Shown piece by piece: positions 46,109 to 54,319 of a stretch of 55,353 nt of DNA (position 1 is its first letter; each line of letters starts with the position of its first letter). Source of the DNA: Deltaproteobacteria bacterium. Lineage in GTDB: Bacteria; Desulfobacterota; Desulfobacteria; Desulfobacterales; SpSt-501. Under the pieces are notes generated by a model. The model was not told the origin of the DNA. It did not search any database and worked only from the letters and a program-made list of their open reading frames with translations. The stretch is taken from contig JACRCN010000091.1 in the NCBI GenBank assembly GCA_016219005.1, forward strand, positions 1 to 55,353. The letters are read 5' to 3'. The position numbers and the translations under genes are program-made.

Positions 46109-46564
46109 ATGCTTTCAACACCCAAGAGAAATGGCGAGATCGGTGTAGCGTGCGGCTTGCTGGCCGTCTCTCTTTTTCTGGTCTTTACGGCTTACCGGAT
46201 GCCGCTTGGCACCGGAGTCATGCCGGGCCCGGGAGTGATGCCGCTTGCCATCGGGTTGGTCCTGGGGGTGACGGCCACGTTGCTGCTGTTCGCGGTGCTG
46301 AAACGCCCGCGGAAACACGCGGACGTCGTCGAGCTGGGAAGCCGCCACATTCTTGCTGCCGTTTTGGGGCTGGTCTGGGTCAGCCTTCTTTTCGAGGACT
46401 TGGGCTTTTGCCTGTGCCTCGGCGTCTTTCTCTTGGCCTTATCAAGGGAATTCAGCCGCCAGGGATGGCTCAAACCCCTGGCCTTCGCGGTCCTGGGGGT
46501 GGCCGGGGCGTACTGGTTTTTCGTCTACCTGCTGGACGTGAGCATGCCGCGCGGCCTGCTTTAA
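46109..46564 (+). CDS. TTT-family small membrane subunit (TctB)
   Basis: 151 residues with four predicted hydrophobic helices: ACGLLAVSLFLVFTAYRMP, VMPLAIGLVLGVTATLLLFAV, HILAAVLGLVWVSLLF and a C-terminal pair around PLAFAVLGVAGAYWFFVYLL. This is the usual size and layout of TctB, and the gene lies between tctC- and tctA-like genes. Confidence 0.92.
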   Translation: MLSTPKRNGEIGVACGLLAVSLFLVFTAYRMPLGTGVMPGPGVMPLAIGLVLGVTATLLLFAVLKRPRKHADVVELGSRHILAAVLGLVWVSLLFEDLGFCLCLGVFLLALSREFSRQGWLKPLAFAVLGVAGAYWFFVYLLDVSMPRGLL

Positions 46565-46631
46565 AAGGTGTTGAAAAACCGCGCCTCAAGCCGTGGTCCG
46601 GCGTTGTGCGGCTTTTGCAAAGGATAGAACC

Positions 46632-48143
46632 ATGCAGACCTTGCAATTCCTGTGGGACGGTTTCGTGATCGCCGCCCAGCCCGCCAACCTTTTGTATTGC
46701 TTCCTCGGCGTTTTGTGGGGCACGGTGGTGGGCATTCTGCCGGGCCTGGGCCCGATGGCCGGCATGACCCTCCTGCTGCCGCTGACCTTCAAGCTTGATC
46801 CGGCCGCGGCCATCATCATGCTGGCCGGCATCTTCTACGGCGCCATGTACGGCGGCTCCCTGACGTCCATTCTGGTGCGCATCCCGGGAGAGGCGGCCTC
46901 CGTGATCACCTGCATCGACGGCTACGAGATGGCCCGCCAGGGGAGAGCCGGCCCGGCGCTTGCCATCGCCGCCATCGGCAGCTGGATCGGCGGCGTCCTG
47001 AGCGTAGTCGGGCTGATGCTGTTCGCCCCGCCCATGGCCGATGCGATGCTCAAGGTGGGCCCGCCGGCCGAGTTCGTGCTCATGCTGATGGCGCTTGTCG
47101 TCATGAGCTTCGTGAGTTCCACGGCGCCGTCGAAGACCATTGCCATGATCCTTCTCGGGTTAGCCGTCGCCACGATCGGGATGGACCCCATCACCGGGTT
47201 CGCCCGCTATACATACGGCAACCTGCGGCTGGCGGAAGGGTTGAGCTTCGTCTCGATAGCCTTGGGGTTGTTCGGGGTGAGCGAAATCCTGCTCAACCTG
47301 GAGAACGTCGCCGACATCAAGGCCATCCGGCCGTCGTTTCGCAGCCTGTGGCCGTCCCGCAAAGATTGGAAAGAATCGACACCGGCCATCGGTCGCGGCA
47401 CCCTCATCGGCTTCATTTTCGGCTTGGTGCCGGGGGTCTCCCACATCATCTCGACCTTCGTTTCCTACGTGGTCGAGCGCAAGCTGTCCAAGCATCCCGA
47501 GCGGTTCGGCAAGGGCGCCATCGCGGGGGTCGCCGGCCCGGAGACCGCCAACAACGCCACCACCGGCAGCGCCATGATCCCGCTCCTGGTCCTGGGGATC
47601 CCGGCCATTCCGGCCACGGCCGTGCTGCTGTCGGCCTTGCTCATTCACGGCGTGCAGCCCGGCCCCCAGCTTTTGATCGATCACCCGGCGGTATTCTGGG
47701 GATTGATCGCCAGCATGGTCATTGGAAATGTGATGCTCCTCATCCTCAACCTGCCGCTCGTGAGCGTCTTCGTCAACATCCTGCGGGTGCCCTACCCGTA
47801 TCTGGCCCCGGCCATACTGCTGATCAGCGTGATCGGCGTCTACAGCGTCAATGCCAGCCCGCTCGACCTATGGCTCCTGACGGCATGCGGCGTGATCGGA
47901 TACGTGCTGCGGAAATTCGACTTCGACGTGGCCCCGCTGCTGCTCGCCATCGTCCTGGGAGACCGGATCGAAATGGCTTTTCGCCGCTCGCTGACGATTT
48001 CCGATGGAAGCTACGCCATCTTCCTCGAAGGGCCGGCCGTCAAAGTCCTGCTGGGAGGGGCCGTGTTTTTCGCGGTCGTCCTGGGGCTGGCGCGCCTGCT
48101 GGGCTACGGCAGGGATTCGAATGGTTTTGAGAAACCCGCCTGA
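46632..48143 (+). CDS. TTT-family large membrane subunit (TctA)
   Basis: 503 residues from the ATG at 46632 (AGGAT upstream); an in-frame extension to 46593 has no support. About 12 helices. TctA motifs are GILPGLGPMAGMTLLLPLTF (~29-48), GAMYGGSLTSILVRIPGE (~69-86) and the mid-protein GLVPGVSHIISTF with AGPETANNATTGSAMIPLL. It forms the ion-driven translocation pore for a carboxylate. Confidence 0.95.
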   Translation: MQTLQFLWDGFVIAAQPANLLYCFLGVLWGTVVGILPGLGPMAGMTLLLPLTFKLDPAAAIIMLAGIFYGAMYGGSLTSILVRIPGEAASVITCIDGYEMARQGRAGPALAIAAIGSWIGGVLSVVGLMLFAPPMADAMLKVGPPAEFVLMLMALVVMSFVSSTAPSKTIAMILLGLAVATIGMDPITGFARYTYGNLRLAEGLSFVSIALGLFGVSEILLNLENVADIKAIRPSFRSLWPSRKDWKESTPAIGRGTLIGFIFGLVPGVSHIISTFVSYVVERKLSKHPERFGKGAIAGVAGPETANNATTGSAMIPLLVLGIPAIPATAVLLSALLIHGVQPGPQLLIDHPAVFWGLIASMVIGNVMLLILNLPLVSVFVNILRVPYPYLAPAILLISVIGVYSVNASPLDLWLLTACGVIGYVLRKFDFDVAPLLLAIVLGDRIEMAFRRSLTISDGSYAIFLEGPAVKVLLGGAVFFAVVLGLARLLGYGRDSNGFEKPA

Positions 48144-48299
48144 ACAGTCATCGCAAACATAGCTCTGAAAGCTGCAGTCAATCGAGCCATGTTTAAAAAA
48201 ATCCGCTGCCAGATTCAATCCGGGTTGCGGGACGGGCTTTCTGGAAACGTCTGCCGAGTCTGAAGAATACGATTACTCCCGCTTGCTGTATTCCGGGCT

Positions 48300-48566
48300 T
48301 TATGCCAAGACAATCAACGCGGCGGGCGGAATCGACAGGATCAGCGCGCTCAGCACCCACCAGTGGGCATCTGGGTCGCCCCGCCGCCTGCTCAGGCCGC
48401 CTTTGACCGCAAGGATCGATCCGCCGATCACGCTCGCCATCGCAACCGATAGCGCCAGCAACCCGCGGTTGAAACACCCCAGGACTTCGACCCGGGTGGA
48501 CGCAACCAGGAAAAATGCGGCCGGCGCCAGGCCGGGAAGAACAATGTGGCGAAAGGCACGTGTCAA
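48300..48566 (-). CDS. Small membrane protein of unknown function
   Basis: 88 residues if the TTG at 48566 is used; an ideal AGGAGGTGA lies 4 bases before it. The upstream ATG at 48593 has no such site. Three hydrophobic segments are visible: HIVLPGLAPAAFFLVAS, LLALSVAMASVIGGSILAV and WWVLSALILSIPPAALIVLA. It begins 32 bp after the alcohol dehydrogenase stop and is probably co-transcribed with it. A fragment resembling its 3' end lies at 43297-43330. Confidence 0.6.
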   Translation of the reverse strand: MTRAFRHIVLPGLAPAAFFLVASTRVEVLGCFNRGLLALSVAMASVIGGSILAVKGGLSRRRGDPDAHWWVLSALILSIPPAALIVLA

Positions 48567-48598
48567 TTGTTCACCTCCTCTTCCCGCTATCAAGAGGT

Positions 48599-49717
48599 TC
48601 AGGTGTTACTTACGCGAAGCACGGGTTTGATGGTTGATCCGCGCCGGGAGTCGGCTATGGCGCGGTTTATGTTCTTGAAATCATAGAATTTAACGAAACA
48701 GTCGAAAGGGAAACGGCCCTTCCGGTAAAGCGCGATGAGTTTGGGGATGAAGTGCTGGGGCACGGCGTCGCCCTGAATAATACCCAGGGTTTTGCGGCCT
48801 CCCGGCAGATGCCCCGGGCCCGTCGCGCCGGTCAGGAGTACTGCTGTGCCCTGCGGGTTCAGCACCTCCGTGGAAAGCCGGTACATCTTCTCGTTTCCGG
48901 TGCTCTCCACCACGAAGTCGACCCCGCTGCCGGTGATGTCCTCGATGCGGGCGGCGGGATCTTCACGGCGGCTGTCGATCGCATGGGTGGCGCCCAGATC
49001 CAGGGCGAGTTCTAGCCGCCTGGGGATGATGTCGACGCCGATGATCGGTTCCGCCCCCACGATGCGCGCCGCCATGACCGCGGCAAGCCCCACGGCCCCC
49101 GTGCCGAAGACGGCGATGCCGGCCCCGGCCGGGACCGCAAGCGAGTTCATCACGGTGCCGGCCCCGGTCTGCAGGCCGCAGCCCAGCGGCGCCAGCAGCG
49201 CCAGGGGCAGGTTTTTAGGGACCTTTACCAGGTTGCGTCCGGTCGAGAGGGTGTGGGTCGCAAACGAAGACTGGCCGAAGAAGTGCCCCTTGACGCCGCT
49301 GCTATGCAAGGCGTTGCTGCCGTCGAGCCGCCTGAAGCCGAAATTAAGCTCGGAGAAATAGCGGCAGTCCATCGGGCGGCCGCTCCGGCACGGGGGGCAC
49401 CGGCCGCAGGACTCATAGGAGAGGATGACGTGGTCGCCCCGCCGGATGCCCTTGGCTTTGCCGCCGACCGCCTCCACGATGCCAGCCCCCTCATGGCCCA
49501 GCACCAGCGGCCCTTCTTCCCCCGAATACCATTCGTGAATATAGCTGATGTCGGTATGGCAGATGCCGCTGGCGACGATGCGCACAAGAACCTCGTCCTC
49601 CATCGGTCCATCCATCTCGATGGATTCGATCTTCAGGGGCCCGCCTCTCCGGCGCAGAACGGCCGCCTGAATCCAGCGCACCTGCACGTTTGCTTTCGAG
49701 GCGTTCCGAGTCACCAT
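48599..49717 (-). CDS. Zinc-dependent alcohol dehydrogenase (aryl/class III-like MDR)
   Basis: 372 residues. Catalytic zinc ligands: Cys in SGICHTDI, His in LGHEGAGIVE and Cys in PLGCGLQTGAG. Structural zinc: CGRCPPCRSGRPMDC. The NAD-binding Rossmann motif is FGTGAVGLAAVMAA, followed by GVDIIPRRLELA. The layout resembles benzyl-alcohol/aryl-alcohol dehydrogenases (XylB-like) and zinc class III enzymes. The start at 49717 has no clear ribosome site, so the true start may be a little downstream. It is convergent with the TTT operon and may belong to the same catabolic function. Confidence 0.9.
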   Translation of the reverse strand: MVTRNASKANVQVRWIQAAVLRRRGGPLKIESIEMDGPMEDEVLVRIVASGICHTDISYIHEWYSGEEGPLVLGHEGAGIVEAVGGKAKGIRRGDHVILSYESCGRCPPCRSGRPMDCRYFSELNFGFRRLDGSNALHSSGVKGHFFGQSSFATHTLSTGRNLVKVPKNLPLALLAPLGCGLQTGAGTVMNSLAVPAGAGIAVFGTGAVGLAAVMAARIVGAEPIIGVDIIPRRLELALDLGATHAIDSRREDPAARIEDITGSGVDFVVESTGNEKMYRLSTEVLNPQGTAVLLTGATGPGHLPGGRKTLGIIQGDAVPQHFIPKLIALYRKGRFPFDCFVKFYDFKNINRAIADSRRGSTIKPVLRVSNT

Positions 49718-49847
49718 CGATCAATACCGTTTTACTTGTGCTGAGCTAGAAAAATGCGTCTACCCTCTCCTCCTGGCGTATGCTTTTACGCGCTCCTTCA
49801 CCATGAACCCGACCTTGGGCTCCGGCACATATCTGAGGCCTCCCCAA

Positions 49848-49874
49848 CTTGAGGTCACAATTTGTGACCTCAAG
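49848..49874. promoter_or_regulatory. Perfect palindrome, candidate operator of the alcohol dehydrogenase
   Basis: CTTGAGGTCACAA and TTGTGACCTCAAG are exact inverted repeats separated by a single T. The site is about 130 bases before the dehydrogenase start. Such tight perfect symmetry suggests a dimeric regulator; the GntR protein at 43459 is one candidate. Confidence 0.6.
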
Positions 49875-49937
49875 CGGATATGCTGAACGGGTATGAATTC
49901 GTCTTTTTCAACCTTTTCCAAGTACGCCGGCTTTCGA

Positions 49938-50081
49938 TTGAAATTTTATTCGGGCCGAAATCCCTGAAGCCGTCTTATGAAAAGACCCGGCAGGGACGCG
50001 GGCTGCCCTAGGGAAACACCGCCTTCCGGAATCTCGGACAAGAATACCACGGCCAGGATAACATATCAAGATCATTAAAAA
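49938..50081. repeat. 144-bp dispersed repeat, copy B
   Basis: Second copy of the element at 43128-43271, same orientation. Copies A and B stand on either side of the GntR-hydrolase-TTT-dehydrogenase cluster. Confidence 0.7.
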
Positions 50082-50333
50082 TATAAGAACGATCCGCATT
50101 GGACTCATCTATCATTATTCCAGATAGTTGCTAATGGTTTTTAGGGTGAGGGTATTATATGCCGGCTTAACCAACCGCCGTGGGGCGGCTCTATATTTTC
50201 GAGTAAGATTCCCGGAAACCTTGTGTAAACGGTTTTCATGTGCATACGTCTAATATGAAACAAAAGGGATTCGGAAAGTCCCCTGCTGCACCGAAGGAAA
50301 ATGCAAAGTTTGCGAAGAAGGGGGGCGATTGCG

Positions 50334-50888
50334 ATGAAAAGCTTTATTTTCAAAATTATCAGCCTATTGGCTGTTGTATTAGTGTGTGCTTTGCCCTTGT
50401 ACGCGGGTGGATCGGGAGGCAGTCGCGGGTCCGGCGGCAGCCAGTGGTCCGGTGGATCTCATGGGTCCGGCGGCAGCAAGTGGTCCGGCGGTTCACATGG
50501 GTCCGGCGGCTATCGTGGGTCCGGTGGGTATCACGGGCATAGCAGCTATCGCGGATCAGGTGGCTATTATCACGGGTCCGGTCGCTATTATGGGCACGGC
50601 GGGTACAAAAGGTATGGAAATTCGTACAGCGCACGTATCTTTATCGGCCCGGGATGGGGGCCTGGGTGGTGGGGTCCTTACTACCCCTATTATCCATACT
50701 ACTCTTACTATCCGGCGGCGCCACCGGTTGTTGTCGAACAGCAGCCCCAGGTGTATGATCAGCAGAACCAGCAGGAATCCGAATATTGGTACTACTGTCA
50801 GGAATCTGATGCCTACTACCCCTATGTTAAATCCTGCCCGGGCGGATGGATGAAGGTGGTGCCCGACACTGCGCCGCCCGGCAGATGA
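50334..50888 (+). CDS. Secreted Gly/Ser/Tyr-rich protein
   Basis: 184 residues; GGGGGG-rich ribosome site before the ATG. A signal peptide (IISLLAVVLVCALPLYAGG) is followed by irregular repeats of GSGGS, WSGGSHGSGG and YRGSGGY (~27-95), then a Pro/Tyr-rich part (WGPYYPYYPYYSYYP). The C-terminal block WYYCQESDAYYPYVKSCPGG plus WMKVVPDTAPPGR is shared with the next gene. The protein is probably extracellular or on the outer surface; two Cys in the C-terminal block could form a disulfide. Function unknown. Confidence 0.8.
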   Translation: MKSFIFKIISLLAVVLVCALPLYAGGSGGSRGSGGSQWSGGSHGSGGSKWSGGSHGSGGYRGSGGYHGHSSYRGSGGYYHGSGRYYGHGGYKRYGNSYSARIFIGPGWGPGWWGPYYPYYPYYSYYPAAPPVVVEQQPQVYDQQNQQESEYWYYCQESDAYYPYVKSCPGGWMKVVPDTAPPGR

Positions 50889-50904
50889 TCGAAGCGAGGC
50901 AGCC

Positions 50905-51255
50905 ATGAAAACTGTTGCCGCAATTCTGGTGATAATAGGCCTGCTTCTGGTGACACCCGCGTCCGGGGTGGCCGGGAGCAGCACCCGCTATTCCTTTGGA
51001 TTCAATTTTGGACTGGGACCAGGGTATTATGGGCCTTACGGATGGGGACCGTGGCCTTACTGGGGCCCACCCTATGCGTACCCCGCGCCGATGGTGGTTG
51101 TCCCGCAGCAGCCCCAGGTGTATGTTCAAAGGAATCAGCCGGAATCCGGTTATTGGTATTACTGTCAGAATCCCCAGGGCTACTACCCCTACATTAAATC
51201 CTGCCCGGGCGGGTGGATGAAGGTAGTGCCCGACACTGTTCCACCCGGAAGATGA
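50905..51255 (+). CDS. Secreted Gly/Pro/Tyr-rich protein, paralogue of the preceding gene
   Basis: 116 residues, 16 bp after its paralogue. A signal peptide ends near SGVAGSS. The middle is aromatic and Pro/Gly-rich (YYGPYGWGPWPYWGPPYAYP), and the C-terminal block WYYCQNPQGYYPYIKSCPGG with WMKVVPDTVPPGR is nearly identical to the preceding protein. It lacks the long Ser/Gly repeat, so the pair arose by duplication followed by expansion or loss of the repeat. Confidence 0.78.
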   Translation: MKTVAAILVIIGLLLVTPASGVAGSSTRYSFGFNFGLGPGYYGPYGWGPWPYWGPPYAYPAPMVVVPQQPQVYVQRNQPESGYWYYCQNPQGYYPYIKSCPGGWMKVVPDTVPPGR

Positions 51256-51271
51256 AGGAGGTCTCTGAGAA

Positions 51272-51838
51272 ATGAAACTGAAACGCGCTGCAGGAATACT
51301 TTCGGTCATGATGCTGCTTATCGGTTGCGCCACGATCCCGCCGGGCCCGAGCGTCATGGTGCTGCCCGGCAACGGCAAGTCCTTCGATACGTTCGCGGCC
51401 GACGACTCCGTCTGTCGTCAGTGGGCGCAGAACCAGACCGAGTGGAACGCCAACAAGACCGTCAATCAAGACCTGGCGGGAGGAGCGATCGCAGGCGGAG
51501 CGTTGGGAGCGGCTTCGGGTGCTTTGATCGGCGCTGCCTCCGGAAATGTGGGGCCAGGGGCTGCCATCGGAGCAGGGGCTGGTCTTCTGGGGGGTGCTGC
51601 CTTGGGATCGGGCCAAGGCTATAGCGCAGGCAGAGAAGTCCAGCGACGCTACGACAATGCTTACCAACAGTGCATGTATGCCAAGGGAAACCAGATTCCA
51701 GGGCATGTGCAGTCATCATATCGTTCAGTGAGCCCGCCGCCGCCACCACCGCCGCCCCCTGCCTCCACTTCAGGGCGCACGGCCGTACCGGCTCCGCCCG
51801 CAGGCCCCCCTCCTCCGCCTCCGCCTCCGCCGCAGTAG
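51272..51838 (+). CDS. Glycine-zipper lipoprotein
   Basis: 188 residues, GAAGGAGG upstream. The lipobox is MLLIGC (signal residues ~1-19), so it is lipid-anchored, probably in the outer membrane. A glycine zipper (AGGAIAGGALGAASGALIG, ~68-86, with more GxxxG to ~112) can insert in or span a membrane. The tail is low-complexity with two long proline runs. The family includes YMGG-type and OmpA-associated proteins of unknown detail. It is the third gene of the envelope operon. Confidence 0.82.
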   Translation: MKLKRAAGILSVMMLLIGCATIPPGPSVMVLPGNGKSFDTFAADDSVCRQWAQNQTEWNANKTVNQDLAGGAIAGGALGAASGALIGAASGNVGPGAAIGAGAGLLGGAALGSGQGYSAGREVQRRYDNAYQQCMYAKGNQIPGHVQSSYRSVSPPPPPPPPPASTSGRTAVPAPPAGPPPPPPPPPQ

Positions 51839-51947
51839 CCGCGACGAAAGAGCCGGACTTAGCCGCAGCGGTTTATCTGCGGCAGGGTGATTGGAATTTC
51901 GAAAAGGGATGCTATCCGTCGTTTCAGCACCAAGGGAGAACTGAAAA

Positions 51948-53966
51948 ATGCGCAGCAAACTGCTCATCGGACTCGCAATGCTAATCTGCATTCTGACCGG
52001 CCTGCCGTCGGCCGCCCAGGAGACATCAACCTCGGAACCGCCACAGGACGAAGAGACCGTCCGGACGCCCCCGCGTCTCAGCTTCGTGGATGGCCAGGTA
52101 TCGTTCTGGCGTCCGGGAGCCCAGGATTGGGTGCAGGCGCAGTTGAACACCGCCATTGCCCCGGGAGATCAGCTCTTCACGGGCTCTCCGGGCAACCTGG
52201 AGCTGCAAATCGGCCCGCGGGCCTGTGTGCGCGGATGGGCGGACACCCAGATCGGCCTGGAAAACCTGGAGCCGGATTTTTTACAGTTTAAAGTCACTGC
52301 CGGCCACGCCTCCTTTGACTTGCGCACACTCGAGCCCGGACATACGGTGGAGGTGGACACTCCGAACGCGGCCTTCACTATCGATCATGCGGGTTATTAC
52401 CGCGTAGACGTCAACGGCGAGCGCACTTCGTTCATTACCCGTCGGGCGGGACGAGCCACCGTGACACCTGCAAACGGCGAGGCCTTCAGCATCGCTCCCA
52501 GCGAAGAGGTAGTCATCGAAGGCGTAGAGAGCCCGAAAATCTCTTCTTACGCCGCCCCTCAGCTCGATAGCTGGGACAGATGGAACTACGCCCGCACCGA
52601 CAGTCTCCTGGACGCGGTGAGCGCCCGGTACGTCTCTCCGGGAATTTACGGAGTGAGCGATCTCGACCGCAACGGGACCTGGCGCACCGTGCCCGAGTAC
52701 GGCCCTGTCTGGGTGCCGACCGGGGTGCCGGCCGGATGGGCGCCATACAGCACGGGGTCCTGGATTCACGATCCGTACTACGGCTGGACATGGGTGGACA
52801 CCGCGCCCTGGGGCTGGGCGCCGTATCACTATGGCCGATGGGCGCATTTCAACGGTTATTGGGGCTGGGTCCCGGGACCGGCGGTCGTAAGGCCGGTTTA
52901 CGCCCCTGCCCTGGTCGCCTTCTTCGGCCATGGCAATGTAAGCGTTGGCGTCAGCATTGGAGGTCCTGCCGTCGGCTGGGTAGCGCTCGGGTGGGGTGAG
53001 CCGTGTGTTCCCTGGTGGGGGCGACCCGGTTTTGCCCACAGGCCGTGGTGGGGCGGTTGGGGCGGCCCGCGGGTCGTCAACAATGTGGTCGTCCACCACA
53101 CCACCGTGGTGAATGTCGAAAACATCAATGTCTACCGCAACGCCGGCGTACGAAACGGCATCGTGGTAGTCAAGCAAGACCGCTTCGGCCACGGGCCCAT
53201 TACTTCGGCGCGCATCGCCCATGTGGAGGCTCACGATTTCCGACCGACCCACGCCGCCCCCAAGGTCGCAACAGGGCCAGCGAGCTTTGCACCCTCGACC
53301 AGCCGCGGTGTTCGGCCCCCTGAAGCCAGTTTGAAACGGCCCGTAGTCGCCACCCGGGCGCCGCATGCCGAGCGGGGGCCGGGTGCAGGTAAAGAGCCGA
53401 ACCAAGGCCCCGCCCCGCGCCTCGTTTCTCCCCCTCAGTCGCGCGAGGCTGCCGCCACCCTGCCGCGGCCTGCGTTCGGGCAGAGCAAGGTCGAACGCTC
53501 CACGGCCGACCGTGTCAAAACGCCAGCGCCCCCGAAACCCGGGCTTTCGGCCCGCCCGGCACGCGGCCCGGAGGAGGCACCGCCGGCGAATCGCCCGGCG
53601 CAACGGCAGCAGCCGGAGCAGGCGGCCGGCGCGCCGCCTGCATCTGCGAAACCCGAATTATCAACTCGCCCGGCACGCGGCCCCGAAGCGGCACCGCCGG
53701 TAAATCGCCCGGTGCAACGGCAGCGGCCAGAGCAGGCAGCGGGCACCCCGCCTGCATCTCAGCAGCCGCCACCTCAACGCCTTGAGGCTCCGCGAGGGAC
53801 CTCGCAGAATCCCATGCCGGGTGAGCCTGCCAGTCGCCTTTCGCCGCATAGGGGCGAAGCAAAATCGCCGGGAACTTCAGAACGCAAGCCCCCCGCGGCA
53901 GGTCCAGTGCAACCAACTCCCCAGAAGGACCGCGGGAACGGCCAGCAAAATAAAAATGACAATTGA
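51948..53966 (+). CDS. Secreted FecR-like / DUF6600-type protein with Pro-rich tail
   Basis: 672 residues. A signal peptide ends near LPSAAQET. Residues ~40-190 resemble a FecR-like beta domain (FVDGQVSFWRPGAQDWVQAQ, APGDQLFTG, TPNAAFTIDHAGYYRVDVNG). Residues ~205-370 are a Trp-rich repeat region typical of DUF6600: YGPVWVPTGVPAGWAPY, GSWIHDPYYGWTWVD, WGWAPYHYGRWAHFNGYWGW. The C-terminal ~200 residues are Pro/Ala/Arg/Gln-rich and contain a tandem repeat (GLSARPARGPEEAPP / ELSTRPARGPEAAPP). It closes the envelope operon and is probably a periplasmic or surface protein of unknown role. Confidence 0.85.
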   Translation: MRSKLLIGLAMLICILTGLPSAAQETSTSEPPQDEETVRTPPRLSFVDGQVSFWRPGAQDWVQAQLNTAIAPGDQLFTGSPGNLELQIGPRACVRGWADTQIGLENLEPDFLQFKVTAGHASFDLRTLEPGHTVEVDTPNAAFTIDHAGYYRVDVNGERTSFITRRAGRATVTPANGEAFSIAPSEEVVIEGVESPKISSYAAPQLDSWDRWNYARTDSLLDAVSARYVSPGIYGVSDLDRNGTWRTVPEYGPVWVPTGVPAGWAPYSTGSWIHDPYYGWTWVDTAPWGWAPYHYGRWAHFNGYWGWVPGPAVVRPVYAPALVAFFGHGNVSVGVSIGGPAVGWVALGWGEPCVPWWGRPGFAHRPWWGGWGGPRVVNNVVVHHTTVVNVENINVYRNAGVRNGIVVVKQDRFGHGPITSARIAHVEAHDFRPTHAAPKVATGPASFAPSTSRGVRPPEASLKRPVVATRAPHAERGPGAGKEPNQGPAPRLVSPPQSREAAATLPRPAFGQSKVERSTADRVKTPAPPKPGLSARPARGPEEAPPANRPAQRQQPEQAAGAPPASAKPELSTRPARGPEAAPPVNRPVQRQRPEQAAGTPPASQQPPPQRLEAPRGTSQNPMPGEPASRLSPHRGEAKSPGTSERKPPAAGPVQPTPQKDRGNGQQNKNDN

Positions 53967-53991
53967 ATGGCAATCCGAATGCTTTGGAAAT

Positions 53992-54023
53992 CCCGAGCGA
54001 CCGGAGGGGGTTGGTCGCTCGGG
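53992..54023 (+). terminator. Strong hairpin after the envelope operon
   Basis: CCCGAGCGACC (53992-54002) and GGTCGCTCGGG (54013-54023) form a perfect 11-bp stem with a 10-base loop, 26 bases after the stop codon. No U-tract follows, so it is either an unusual terminator or a 3'-end stabilising stem. Confidence 0.5.
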
Positions 54024-54145
54024 TACAGAATGGAAGGAATTTCCGCACAGGGCAAGGTGGTCCGCCCTGATGCAGGGGATTCTATCGTTGTGGGTTGGAC
54101 GGTTAAATACGGTCAATCATGTATTTTGGGAGGAAGGGTGTATTT

Positions 54146-54319
54146 ATGCCGATCCCGGCGCAATGCCCGATATGCAAAATAAATCACCCGCAAATATTAG
54201 CTGACATACAGCAACACCTTCTGCACCTGCAATGGCTGCCCGTAAATCAAGCATCGATGCGGGATCTTTCAGACCGTTTGCCTTCTGTCCTTTTTCCCTC
54301 GCCGATCCTGCAGGGGTAA
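54146..54319 (+). CDS. Possible small Cys-containing protein
   Basis: 57 residues with GGGAGGAA 11 bases before the ATG. It starts MPIPAQCPICKINHPQ, a CxxC with a nearby His. It overlaps the end of the convergent PAS gene. Family not recognised; may not be real. Confidence 0.25.
   Translation: MPIPAQCPICKINHPQILADIQQHLLHLQWLPVNQASMRDLSDRLPSVLFPSPILQG

Larger units (their letters stand above)
49718..50333. other. Divergent intergenic region, 616 bp
   Basis: Holds the 13+1+13 palindrome at 49848-49874 and repeat copy B (49938-50081). The last 180 bases before the Gly-rich gene presumably carry its promoter; no clear box was seen. Confidence 0.6.

Noticed and set aside
50413-50530. Short repeated DNA units resembling a CRISPR array
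   Set aside because: They are codons of the GSGGS/WSGGSHGSGG repeats inside a secreted protein; there are no unique spacers and no cas genes.
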